Shown: positions 1 to 7,770 of the stretch, one piece after another | Layout: every line of letters starts with the position of its first letter | Numbering within the stretch: position 1 is the stretch's first letter | Source: Pedobacter roseus | GTDB lineage: Bacteria; Bacteroidota; Bacteroidia; Sphingobacteriales; Sphingobacteriaceae | DNA: 64,000 nt | Direction of reading: 5' to 3' | Assembly (NCBI RefSeq): GCF_014395225.1 | Contig: NZ_CP060723.1 | Location: forward strand, 1,054,001 to 1,118,000 | Position numbers and translations under genes: made by a program | Notes under the pieces: generated by a model | The model's input: the letters and a program-made list of their open reading frames with translations, nothing else | Told to the model about the DNA's origin: nothing | Databases searched by the model: none

Positions 1-719
1 TCAATCTGAATGGTTTCTCTTGTTTCCAGGTCTTCGAAAGTCGTATAACCTTTAAAATCCAGATCCAGCTCATTTCTTGATAAAAGATGAAAAACTACGA
101 TTTCGTGCCTTAAAGTATTCAACGTATCTAATAATTTAATGATTTCATCGTCTTTTTGATAAAGATCGGTAACGAAAATCAGCAATTCGCGTTTTTGGGC
201 ACCGGCAAACAACTCTTTGTAGTGGATAGGTTTGGTAAATGTCCCGTTGGGATGAATCTGCTCCAGCTGGTAAAATAACCTGGCTAAATGCTGGTAATCC
301 TGTTTGGGCGTCATCGAGAAAATACCTGAGTTTTTCAGTACATACAAACCAATCGCATCGCCCTGTAAATTGGCAAGGTAAGCTAAAGAGGCACCGAGGT
401 ACCTTGCATAATCTATTTTGGTGAAATCACCATCACTATGGTCCATTGAGGCACTCGCATCGATTAATATGCGTACGGCAATATTCGTTTCTACCTCCGA
501 TTCGCGGATGTAATAACGGTCGGAACGGGCAAACATTTTCCAGTCGAGCGAACGCAGGTCGTCGCCGGGCTGATAACTTCTATATTGGCTAAACTCCAAT
601 CCCGGCCCCTTTACGGTACTTTTATTAATACCATTCATAAAACCATCAATCGTCATTTTTGCCGATAATGAAAGGTCTTTAATGGCCATCAATATTTTAG
701 GATCGAGCAGCTTACTCAT
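1..719 (-). CDS. DUF58 domain protein (3' end cut by window edge)
   Basis: This leftward gene starts at the ATG complementary to 717-719 and runs off the left edge, so only about 239 residues are visible. The DUF58 signature is clear around residues 45-61 (YRSYQPGDD then LRSLDWK). A von Willebrand A-like stretch follows (DASASMD). DUF58 proteins are usually encoded next to MoxR ATPases, and that is the case here: the start overlaps the MoxR stop by one base (TAATG), which implies translational coupling. The biochemical role is unknown; MoxR/DUF58 pairs are thought to assist assembly or maturation of other, often envelope, proteins. The family is certain, the function is not. Confidence 0.9.
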   Translation of the reverse strand, partial: MSKLLDPKILMAIKDLSLSAKMTIDGFMNGINKSTVKGPGLEFSQYRSYQPGDDLRSLDWKMFARSDRYYIRESEVETNIAVRILIDASASMDHSDGDFTKIDYARYLGASLAYLANLQGDAIGLYVLKNSGIFSMTPKQDYQHLARLFYQLEQIHPNGTFTKPIHYKELFAGAQKRELLIFVTDLYQKDDEIIKLLDTLNTLRHEIVVFHLLSRNELDLDFKGYTTFEDLETRETIQI

Positions 720-1765
720 TAAATGTTTGCTTTTGGTTTCGAAATGGCTTTGATCAGTTCGTCGGTTACCTTGTCTGATGATACATTTTCGGCCTCTGCT
801 TTAAAGTTCATCAATACCCTATGGCGTAACACCGGATAGGCCATGGCCTGTAAATCTTCTAAAATTACAGCATATCTACCTTTAAATAAGGCTCTTGCTT
901 TGGCCGTTAAAATCAGCGCCTGTCCTGCCCGTGGACCAGCGCCCCAACGTACCCATTCTTTTACAAAGCTTACGGTTGTGGTATCAGGGCGGGTAGCACG
1001 GATGAGGTCACTAACATAAGTAATCAGATCATCACTGATACTTACTTCACGGGTAATGGCTTGTAATTCCTTAATTTCTTCTGCACCGATAATCGGGTTA
1101 ATTACCGCTTTTTTGCTGCCTGTGGTACTGCTTAAAATCTGTGTTTCCTCGGCTGCGGTAGGGTAACCGATTTTGATGTATAAAAGAAAACGGTCTAACT
1201 GTGCTTCTGGCAGGGGGTAAGTTCCGGCCTGTTCAATCGGGTTTTGGGTAGCCAGGATAAAGAACGGACGATCTAAAGGATAGGTTTGCCCGCCGTAGGT
1301 TACTTCAAATTCCTGCATGGCCTCCAATAATGCTGATTGTGTTTTGGGTGGCGTCCGGTTTACTTCATCTGCCAGGATAATGTTGGCAAATAAAGGTCCT
1401 TTATTAAACTTAAAGAAGCGTTTTCCGGTTACATGGTCTTCTTCGAGTATTTCGGTGCCCACAATATCGGTAGGCATTAAATCGGGTGTAAACTGGATTC
1501 TTCTGAAAGAAAGATCTAAAGCCTGCGACATGGTCCTCACCATTAAAGTTTTTGCCAAACCAGGTACACCCTCCAGTAAACAATGCCCGCCGGCCATTAA
1601 AGCGATCAGCATTTCTTCAATGATCACATCCTGACCCACAATTACTTTTTGTATTTCGCTTTTTAACAGGGAGATCTTATCGATCAATATTTTTAGGTTG
1701 CTTTCTGAACGCTCCAAAATGGTTAATTTTTTAGTTTTACGATATGGTGCTTCAATATAGCGCAT
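719..1765 (-). CDS. MoxR-family AAA+ ATPase
   Basis: A 348-residue MoxR-type AAA+ ATPase. Walker A is GVPGLAKT at residues 66-73. Walker B appears as ILADEVNR, followed by the typical TQSALLEAMQE stretch and sensor-1 region (ILATQNPIEQ). MoxR ATPases act as chaperone-like remodellers working with DUF58 and VWA proteins. The downstream DUF58 gene overlaps it by one base. A DUF4159 gene lies divergently across a gap of about 100 bp and probably belongs to the same functional set. The N-terminal ~20 residues before the ERSESNLK region are poorly conserved in type, so a slightly later start is possible. Confidence 0.95.
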   Translation of the reverse strand: MRYIEAPYRKTKKLTILERSESNLKILIDKISLLKSEIQKVIVGQDVIIEEMLIALMAGGHCLLEGVPGLAKTLMVRTMSQALDLSFRRIQFTPDLMPTDIVGTEILEEDHVTGKRFFKFNKGPLFANIILADEVNRTPPKTQSALLEAMQEFEVTYGGQTYPLDRPFFILATQNPIEQAGTYPLPEAQLDRFLLYIKIGYPTAAEETQILSSTTGSKKAVINPIIGAEEIKELQAITREVSISDDLITYVSDLIRATRPDTTTVSFVKEWVRWGAGPRAGQALILTAKARALFKGRYAVILEDLQAMAYPVLRHRVLMNFKAEAENVSSDKVTDELIKAISKPKANI

Positions 1766-1868
1766 ATTGGCAGATAGTTTTTAGCCTTGTGGAAAGAATA
1801 TCAAAAAATTTACAAGATAATTGGCCTAAAAAACCTGATTTATAAAAAATGAAGGTAATTTTAGGGTG

Positions 1869-2498
1869 ATGCAAAGAGCTAAATTTACATTTGCGAGGTT
1901 AAAATATAATTCGGGCGACTGGGATACCGATCAACGCATGCCTTCTAATCTCTTAAATTCTCTTCTGGAGTATACCACCATTCCATTGGATGAAGAAGAA
2001 AAGATAGTAGAACTGAGCAGTCGCGATTTATTTAAATATCCCTTTTGTTATTTAAGCGGACATAAACTGGTGCAGTTTAGCCAGCAGGAAGCCATAAACT
2101 TTAAAACCTATGTGCATAACGGGGGCTTCGTTTTTGTTGACGATTGCAACCATGATATTGATGGTTTATTTGCCCGTTCTTTCGAAACGCAAATGAGCAA
2201 CCTGTTTGGGCCGCAGGCATTGAAAAAGATTCCCAATAACCATGGTATTTACAATTCCTTTTTCAAATTTGAGAAAGGGCCGCCTACCACTTCCTTTGAA
2301 TTAAACGGCTGGGGCGATGATCTGGTGCACGATTACCTGAAAGCCATTACCATTAACAACCGGATAGGGGTATTGTACAGCAATAAAGATTATGGCTGCG
2401 AATGGGATTACGATTTCAGGAACAAACGTTTTTTAGCAGAGGATAATACCAAATTCGGCGTAAACATTATATTGTATGCCATGGGGATAAACAGTTAG
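1869..2498 (+). CDS. DUF4159 domain protein
   Basis: A 209-residue protein matching the DUF4159 family: N-terminal FTFARLKYNSGDWDTD, central GGFVFVDDCNHD, and a tail ending in a Tyr-Ala-Met-Gly stretch. The fold resembles a glutamine-amidotransferase-like Rossmann core without an evident catalytic triad. An in-frame GTG at 1866 directly precedes the ATG at 1869; the ATG is preferred. DUF4159 genes are often found with MoxR/DUF58 genes, which here lie divergently to the left. No signal peptide is visible. The molecular function is not known. Confidence 0.85.
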   Translation: MQRAKFTFARLKYNSGDWDTDQRMPSNLLNSLLEYTTIPLDEEEKIVELSSRDLFKYPFCYLSGHKLVQFSQQEAINFKTYVHNGGFVFVDDCNHDIDGLFARSFETQMSNLFGPQALKKIPNNHGIYNSFFKFEKGPPTTSFELNGWGDDLVHDYLKAITINNRIGVLYSNKDYGCEWDYDFRNKRFLAEDNTKFGVNIILYAMGINS

Positions 2499-2508
2499 CT
2501 TTTTCGTG

Positions 2509-2529
2509 CTGTCAGATGGTACCTGACAG
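2509..2529. repeat. Inverted repeat between convergent genes
   Basis: CTGTCAG and CTGACAG form 7-bp arms around a 7-base loop in the 40-bp gap between the converging DUF4159 and HMA-like genes. No T-run follows on either strand, so a terminator role is only possible. Confidence 0.35.
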
Positions 2530-2538
2530 GTTAGTCTA

Positions 2539-2784
2539 CTACATCAGGTGATAACGATCATCAAAAACCTGCATCACCGTTGCTTTTATACCAAATAGCG
2601 CCAGTTTTTCGCAACATTCCGAACTGATGTCCCGCACTGAAACAATCCGTATTACCTTATCGATGTCTTCCAGATCGATAGACCATTCAGAAACACCATC
2701 AAATCCTGCAATGGCTAGGGCCACAAGACTTTTATCGCTGGCATTTTCGAGAACGGTAGAGATTATGGTAATGTACGTAGCCAT
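2539..2784 (-). CDS. Small HMA-like hypothetical protein
   Basis: An 81-residue protein starting at the ATG complementary to 2782-2784 (MATYITI...). An in-frame upstream ATG at 2841 would add 19 residues but would overlap the likely promoter, so it was not chosen. The pattern of an early beta-strand, helix, then a VSEWSIDLEDIDKVIRIVS strand-turn-strand looks like a heavy-metal-associated (HMA, ferredoxin-like) fold. The metal-binding CxxC loop is absent, so a copper role cannot be assumed. It is divergent from the tetR gene and shares a promoter region with it. The fold assignment is an inference from pattern only. Confidence 0.6.
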   Translation of the reverse strand: MATYITIISTVLENASDKSLVALAIAGFDGVSEWSIDLEDIDKVIRIVSVRDISSECCEKLALFGIKATVMQVFDDRYHLM

Positions 2785-2815
2785 ATTTTTGAATTGATTT
2801 GTAAATTTTGCACTG

Positions 2816-2862
2816 CAAATATAATCATAACCTGTAAACAAACCATACGTTCGGTATCTTTG
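2816..2862. promoter_or_regulatory. Divergent promoters with TetR operator-like palindrome
   Basis: Two Bacteroidota -7 elements face away from each other: TATATTTG on the minus strand (complement of 2816-2823) for the HMA-like gene, and TATCTTTG at 2855-2862 for tetR. Between and overlapping them is ATAC-gttcg-GTAT at 2845-2857, a natural site for the TetR repressor. The tetR ATG lies only four bases past its -7 element, so the transcript may be leaderless or nearly so. Confidence 0.55.
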
Positions 2863-2866
2863 TGTA

Positions 2867-3412
2867 ATGGAAAATCCCTATAAAAGAAAAAAGGAGCCTG
2901 AAGTAAGCAAACAGCTCATCTTAGCTGCGGCTGCGGAGATCGGGGCAAAAGATTGGCACCTGGTTACCTTTCAGGCTATTGCCGATAAAACCGGATTAAG
3001 CAAAGGCGGTATTATCCACCATTTTAGGAACAAAGAGGAGCTGCTTAAAGAATTGATGGATCAGAGCCTTGCCGAGCTTACCGAGTGGATTATGGAAGAA
3101 AAAAAATCTTCGGTTAATGAAGTTGGAAGCCTGGCTTATTTACGTTTTATCATTGATAAAAGTAACGATCTGTTTTACAGAAGGACGATGAAAATTGTTA
3201 CGCAGGTTGTTCTTTTTAATGTAGATTACCGTAAAACATGGGATGATTGGTTTAGGTTGCACATTGGTAATGGCGATAATAGCGAGCAAGGCATAAAACA
3301 CCTTATTGTGATGTTGGTTGCAGATGGTTTATGGTATTCGGATAACCTTGGACTTTATGATATCAGCGATCAAAAAAAGCAACAGATTTTAGAAACACTT
3401 ATAAAACTTTAA
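2867..3412 (+). CDS. TetR/AcrR-family transcriptional regulator
   Basis: A 181-residue TetR-type regulator. The N-terminal helix-turn-helix is typical: ILAAAAEIGA, then FQAIADKTGLSKGGIIHHFRNKEELL at about residues 35-60. The C-terminal ligand domain is unassigned. The next gene, an SMR efflux pump, begins two bases after this stop codon, so the regulator most likely represses its own operon and responds to a toxic cation or drug that the pump exports. The ATAC/GTAT palindrome overlapping its promoter is a good autorepression site. The family is certain; the ligand is unknown. Confidence 0.95.
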   Translation: MENPYKRKKEPEVSKQLILAAAAEIGAKDWHLVTFQAIADKTGLSKGGIIHHFRNKEELLKELMDQSLAELTEWIMEEKKSSVNEVGSLAYLRFIIDKSNDLFYRRTMKIVTQVVLFNVDYRKTWDDWFRLHIGNGDNSEQGIKHLIVMLVADGLWYSDNLGLYDISDQKKQQILETLIKL

Positions 3413-3414
3413 GT

Positions 3415-3744
3415 ATGAAATATATTTTCCTGGCCCTGGCTATTATCTCAGAGGTAATTGGTTCGAGCTTTTTAAATGCCAGCAATCAGTTTACTAAACT
3501 CATTCCATCGGCTATTACTGTTGTGGCTTATCTGCTTTGTTTCTATTTTCTGTCCATTACCTTAAAATCGATCCCATTGGGTACTGCTTATGCTATATGG
3601 GGCGGATTAGGCATTGTTTTAACAGCCATTATATCTGTTGTGGTTTTTAATAATAAATTGGATCTTCCAGCTATTATAGGTATTAGTTTGATTGTTGCCG
3701 GAGTAGTGGTATTGAATGTTTTTTCTAAATCAGCATCACATTAA
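3415..3744 (+). CDS. SMR-family multidrug efflux transporter
   Basis: A 109-residue small multidrug resistance protein with four predicted membrane helices. The essential membrane Glu is present in helix 1 (E13 in AIISEVIG), and the helix-3 signature GTAYAIWGGLG is intact. EmrE/QacE-type members exchange protons for lipophilic cations; Gdx-type members export guanidinium. The sequence does not settle which. It lies between tetR (two-base gap) and the pentapeptide-repeat gene (one-base gap), a tight three-gene operon. Length and architecture are normal for the family. Confidence 0.95.
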   Translation: MKYIFLALAIISEVIGSSFLNASNQFTKLIPSAITVVAYLLCFYFLSITLKSIPLGTAYAIWGGLGIVLTAIISVVVFNNKLDLPAIIGISLIVAGVVVLNVFSKSASH

Positions 3745-3745
3745 A

Positions 3746-4333
3746 ATGCCAGACACAACACAAACAACAGTTCATCAGCATAAAACTTTTATTGATATCA
3801 ACTATGCTGGTAAACAGTTACAAAAGCGGGAATTTATAAAATGCGAATTTGTAAGATGTGATTTTTCTAAAAGTGAACTGAGCCATAATGATTTTGTTGA
3901 CTGCCAGTTTAGCCAGTGTAATTTTTCGCTCACGCAGGTTGTAGGTACAGGTTTTAGCAATATTACCTTCACCGATTGCAAAATCCTGGGGATTGATTTT
4001 TCTACCTGTAATAAATTTATGTTTTCTTTTTCTTTTCGGGGCTGCATTTTAGATTATTCTACTTTTTATGGCGCCAAACTGAGAAAAACAGCATTTATAA
4101 ACTGCTCGTTAAGGGAAGTCGATTTCGAGTCTGCAGATTTATCTCTGGCAGTTTTTAGTAACTGCGACCTCACCGCTACATCGTTTAACCGAACCATTTT
4201 AGAGAAAACGGATTTTCGTACAGCACAGCATTTTTCAATCGATCCGGCATTGAATAATATGAAAAAAGCTAAATTTTCTTCGGCTAATCTTGCAGGTTTA
4301 TTGGATCACTTCAAACTTGATATAGGAGGGTAG
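3746..4333 (+). CDS. Pentapeptide-repeat protein (Qnr/McbG-like)
   Basis: A 195-residue pentapeptide-repeat protein with many A(D/N)LxX-type units such as CEFVRCDFSKSEL, ADLSLAVF and CDLTATSF. Such proteins form a right-handed quadrilateral beta-helix. Size and single-domain form match the Qnr/McbG group, which mimics DNA and protects gyrase, but equal-sized members of unknown role also exist. The start is the ATG one base after the SMR stop; an upstream ATG inside the SMR gene would be an 11-residue extension. Co-operon placement with tetR and an SMR pump suggests a stress or drug-tolerance cassette (inference). Confidence 0.85.
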   Translation: MPDTTQTTVHQHKTFIDINYAGKQLQKREFIKCEFVRCDFSKSELSHNDFVDCQFSQCNFSLTQVVGTGFSNITFTDCKILGIDFSTCNKFMFSFSFRGCILDYSTFYGAKLRKTAFINCSLREVDFESADLSLAVFSNCDLTATSFNRTILEKTDFRTAQHFSIDPALNNMKKAKFSSANLAGLLDHFKLDIGG

Positions 4334-4391
4334 GCAGCTATTTTGAATTTGGAGTCGATTCACCTGTTTAAACAATTAATTAGTTAAGCCG

Positions 4392-4859
4392 CTACAATGC
4401 ATAGGCTGTTTCTGCCTTTGACTGATTCAGTACCAAAAAACTCTGTATATTTCCTACGTAAGCCAATGCGCCTATATTATCTCTGAGGAAATTATTATAA
4501 GAAACCATATCAGGCATGGCCACTTTAAGCATAAAATCGAAATGACCAGTGAGGTGGTAACATTCCATCACTTCAGGGTATTTTTCCATTTCGGCCTTGA
4601 ATGCCCTAACAATATCTTCTGAGTGCATGGTAAGCTGAATGTGCGGAAAGGCGATAAAATGTGACCTCAGTTTATCAATATCTACAATGGCAACCGTTGA
4701 TTTGATGTAGCCATTTGTCCGCAGTTTTTTAATGCGCTCTACAATATGGGTCATGCTTTTTCTAAGCTTGCCCGAAACTTCTTTATAGGTTAATAATCCG
4801 TCGCGTTGTAAAAGATTTAGGATTTCGATGTCGGTCTGATCAACTTTTTGAGGTTGCAT
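4392..4859 (-). CDS. Lrp/AsnC-family transcriptional regulator
   Basis: A 155-residue Lrp/AsnC regulator. The N-terminal winged HTH begins at DQTDIEILNLLQRDGLLTYKEVS and the C-terminal RAM (ligand) domain includes VMECYHLTGHFDFMLKVAMPD. These proteins form octameric discs and sense amino acids. It is divergent from serC across a 325-bp gap that contains two identical 13-bp sites, so control of serine synthesis and of itself is a reasonable guess. The effector cannot be read from the sequence. Confidence 0.95.
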   Translation of the reverse strand: MQPQKVDQTDIEILNLLQRDGLLTYKEVSGKLRKSMTHIVERIKKLRTNGYIKSTVAIVDIDKLRSHFIAFPHIQLTMHSEDIVRAFKAEMEKYPEVMECYHLTGHFDFMLKVAMPDMVSYNNFLRDNIGALAYVGNIQSFLVLNQSKAETAYAL

Positions 4860-5184
4860 GTAAAATACTTAGTGTATAATTGTTTCTATTTTGTTCGCTT
4901 TTGTAAAGCCTAAAAATGGTTAAAATAAGGTATATTTGAGTTAATTTATGATCGTTAAATAAAAATGTACTTAGTGTATATTTTACAATAATAGTGAAAA
5001 ATTTGGACTGCAAATAAAAATTATATTCTGTCAACTTATTTTCCTGATATGCTAAACCAAATTTTTAGGATGTTTAGGGTTTGTTAAAAAATAATTTTTA
5101 TCAAAAAAAATGGTTGTTGCCGTATAATTTGCTTAACTACTGATCTTTACATAGTAATTAATTTAACCGAATATTATTTTTCTC
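4860..5184. promoter_or_regulatory. lrp-serC divergent control region with two identical 13-mers
   Basis: This 325-bp gap carries TACTTAGTGTATA twice in the same orientation, at 4866-4878 and 4968-4980. Each contains TAC-TTAGT-GTA, which is palindromic at its edges as Lrp sites often are. The first copy directly abuts the lrp start. A TATATTTG element at 4931-4938 could be a -7 box for serC, giving a leader of about 240 bases. Nothing else gene-like is visible. Confidence 0.5.
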
Positions 5185-6282
5185 ATGCCTAAAAAACACA
5201 ACTTCGGTGCCGGCCCATGCATATTGCCGTCATCTGTAATGGAACAAGCTGCTCAGTCGGTAATCAATTGGGGCGGAATGGGTTTATCCATATTAGAAGT
5301 TTCACACCGATCGCCAGAGTTTGAAGATGTGGTACTTAAAACCCAGCTTTTAGTCCGCGAGTTATTATCTGTTCCTGATCACTATTCCGTGCTTTTTTTA
5401 CAGGGTGGGGCGAGTACACAATTTGCGATGGTTCCAATGAATTTTTTGAGCGCAGGGAAAAAAGCTTCTTACCTTGATACCGGGTATTTTGCGCAGAAAG
5501 CGATTAAAGAAGCCAGGTTATTTGGTGAAGTAGAGGTAGTAGCTTCATCGAAAGATAAAAATTATGCTTATATCCCCGATCAGTTTAACCTTGATAAGGC
5601 ATCTGCTTATATCCATTATACTTCAAACAATACCATCGAGGGAACAGAGGTATTTGATTTTTCTGCTACAGGTGTTCCGGTGATATGCGATATGTCGTCA
5701 GATATTTTTTCCAGAAAGATTGATGTTAACGATTTTGACCTTATTTATGCGGGTGCCCAAAAGAATATGGGACCAGCTGGGATGACACTCGTTATTGCTA
5801 AAAATGAATTCCTAAATCGGGCAAAAAAAGAAATCCCGTCAATGATGGATTATAGGATATTCCGTGATAACATGAGCATGTACAATACACCACCGGTTTT
5901 TTCTATTTATGTAGCCATGCTCAATTTATTGTGGCTTAAAGATCAGGGCGGGGTAAGCGGGATAGAGCAAAGGAATATAGAAAAAGCAAAACTATTATAT
6001 GCCGAAATAGACCGGAATCCACTTTTTTACGGTACAGCTGATGTTGCACACCGCTCGCGGATGAATGTTACTTATTTAGCTGTTAATAAGGATGTAGAGG
6101 CCGGATTCTTAAAGTTTGCGGCAGATCAGGGCATTGTAGGTATAAGAGGCTATAGAACAGTTGGCGGATTTAGGGCTTCACTTTACAACGCGCTCCCGTT
6201 ATCGAGTGTTGAAGTATTGGTAAATGCCATGGCCACTTTTGAAAAAATATACAGTGATAAAACAGTTCTTGAACTAGAATAA
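5185..6282 (+). CDS. serC: Phosphoserine aminotransferase
   Basis: A 365-residue class-V PLP aminotransferase of the SerC type. It converts 3-phosphohydroxypyruvate and glutamate to phosphoserine, the second step of serine synthesis, and can also act in pyridoxine synthesis. The N-terminal NFGAGPCILPSSV motif and the PLP-lysine region YAGAQKNMGPAG (K193) are intact; the conserved HRSPEFE follows the substrate loop. DUF1015 lies 11 bp downstream and is probably co-transcribed. serA is not in the window. Confidence 0.97.
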   Translation: MPKKHNFGAGPCILPSSVMEQAAQSVINWGGMGLSILEVSHRSPEFEDVVLKTQLLVRELLSVPDHYSVLFLQGGASTQFAMVPMNFLSAGKKASYLDTGYFAQKAIKEARLFGEVEVVASSKDKNYAYIPDQFNLDKASAYIHYTSNNTIEGTEVFDFSATGVPVICDMSSDIFSRKIDVNDFDLIYAGAQKNMGPAGMTLVIAKNEFLNRAKKEIPSMMDYRIFRDNMSMYNTPPVFSIYVAMLNLLWLKDQGGVSGIEQRNIEKAKLLYAEIDRNPLFYGTADVAHRSRMNVTYLAVNKDVEAGFLKFAADQGIVGIRGYRTVGGFRASLYNALPLSSVEVLVNAMATFEKIYSDKTVLELE

Positions 6283-6293
6283 TCCGTTAAACG

Positions 6294-7415
6294 ATGATAA
6301 AAATCTCGCCATTAAAAGCATTACAGCCAGGCAAAGAAATATTTGATCTGATGATTTCTGATCAGGTAAACGGTAAGGGGCATAAAAATGAGCAGCTTTC
6401 TTTTGAAGACCTGCTTCATTTATTTGGATGTGCTTTAGATGACCGGCCTGCTATATATGTTTATGAGTTCTGTGGGGAGTTTGGCAAAATGAGGGGAATC
6501 TGGGCCGCTATTGATCTTTCTCAAACGCCTTTAAATGCAATAAAAAGGCACGAAGAAACGGTATCGTCGAAAGTAGAATCGCTTAAAATAGACCGTAAAA
6601 ATAAGGAGCTGCAAAAATCACCCATTTTATTGGTTCATAAAAAAGACAAAACCTTAGATGCCCTGATTGATTATGTAGTGCGTACACGCAAGCCTTTAGC
6701 AAGCGAATGGTCGCAGATGGAACATTTTCTTTATCAGGTATTTGAAGAAGATGTGATTGCAAAATTTACAGATGAATTTATGAAACTTCAGGCGGTTTAC
6801 CTTGCAGATGGTCATCATCGCCTGGAAGCAGCCTGTTCGCTGCAGAAAAGTACTCCCCAGCAGATTAGTTCGTTGTTTGTTTCTGCCGATGTAATTTCGA
6901 TAGGTGCCTTTCATCGAGTAGTTTCGGGTGTGGATATTTCTGAGGTGCTGTTGATGGAAAAACTGAAAGAGTATTATGATATCTCAAAAATCTCCAATAA
7001 CAACCCTTATAAACCTGATCAGAAGAATAGGTTAGGTTTTTATTTTAAAGACGAATGGTATCAGCTGGATTTAAATCAGGCTTCTATGGCATTATCCGTA
7101 GTGCCAGATACGGTGATTTTGCAGGATAAAATCCTATCGGCCGTGCTGGGTATCAATAACCCGAAGGAAGATGAAAGATTAGTCTGCTATCCGGATTGCA
7201 AATGGTCTGAATTTCTTTCAGCGTTGAACTATAATGAAACTTCAATTGGTTTTTCGCTTTTTCCGATGACGGCAGATGCTTTTATTACCGCTGCCGAAAA
7301 TGCTGAGTTTTTGCCTCCAAAATCTACCTGGATAGAACCCAAAATCCCTCAGGGATTTATGGCAAGCAGCCAGGTGGCGATAACAGCAAAAGGAGAACAG
7401 GTACGGGTAAATTAA
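6294..7415 (+). CDS. DUF1015 protein, possible serine-linked ParB/Srx-like enzyme
   Basis: A 373-residue DUF1015 protein. The family hallmark ADGHHRLEAA is at residues 171-180, and RHEETV is at 85-90. The DGHHR motif resembles the nucleotide-binding loop of the ParB/sulfiredoxin-like superfamily, which includes archaeal free-serine kinase SerK. DUF1015 genes commonly sit with serA and serC; here it follows serC by 11 bp. A role in serine or phosphoserine metabolism, perhaps as a kinase, is an inference from motif and context and has not been shown for this protein. Confidence 0.9.
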   Translation: MIKISPLKALQPGKEIFDLMISDQVNGKGHKNEQLSFEDLLHLFGCALDDRPAIYVYEFCGEFGKMRGIWAAIDLSQTPLNAIKRHEETVSSKVESLKIDRKNKELQKSPILLVHKKDKTLDALIDYVVRTRKPLASEWSQMEHFLYQVFEEDVIAKFTDEFMKLQAVYLADGHHRLEAACSLQKSTPQQISSLFVSADVISIGAFHRVVSGVDISEVLLMEKLKEYYDISKISNNNPYKPDQKNRLGFYFKDEWYQLDLNQASMALSVVPDTVILQDKILSAVLGINNPKEDERLVCYPDCKWSEFLSALNYNETSIGFSLFPMTADAFITAAENAEFLPPKSTWIEPKIPQGFMASSQVAITAKGEQVRVN

Positions 7416-7440
7416 TGGTTAAACCTATAAAATAAATGAT

Positions 7441-7587
7441 ATGTTCGATCTCGATTTAGAAAGTATAGGTCAGATAGTGGCTAGCATTCTGATAATTGCT
7501 TTCTTTTTGGTGGCCTTATACAGAAGACGGTTTAAGGTAAACAAGAAAAAAAATGATGGAGAGCAGGATTACCTGCATTGGCTCTAA
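7441..7587 (+). CDS. Small single-pass membrane protein (48 aa)
   Basis: An ATG-to-stop frame of 48 codons beginning 25 bp after the DUF1015 stop, on the same strand. The product has a short acidic N-terminus, one strong hydrophobic helix (IVASILIIAFFLVALY), a basic patch (RRRFKVNKKK) and an acidic-aromatic tail (EQDYLHWL). The positive-inside rule predicts N-out/C-in. The composition is what a real small membrane protein shows, and the position suggests a third cistron of the serC operon. No family is recognised. Confidence 0.55.
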   Translation: MFDLDLESIGQIVASILIIAFFLVALYRRRFKVNKKKNDGEQDYLHWL

Positions 7588-7726
7588 ACCTTGTTCAATC
7601 GATTTTAACTGTGCCAGCGTATTTTTTTTATTATGGTAAATCAATTTAGTTTGATATTGAGTAAGTTTTATCGCAAATGGAGCCTCTTTAACTTGATTAC
7701 AATAATTTGATTATGGTTAAATTTTA

Positions 7727-7734
7727 TACTTTTG
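7727..7734 (+). promoter_or_regulatory. Bacteroidota -7 element for the DUF4350 gene
   Basis: TACTTTTG fits TAnnTTTG exactly and lies 36 bases before the chosen ATG. A TTG at 7707-7709 is a possible -33 element, spaced 17 bases, slightly shorter than usual. Confidence 0.5.
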
Positions 7735-7770
7735 GGTAACCGCTCAACTTACAATTTAACCATATATATT

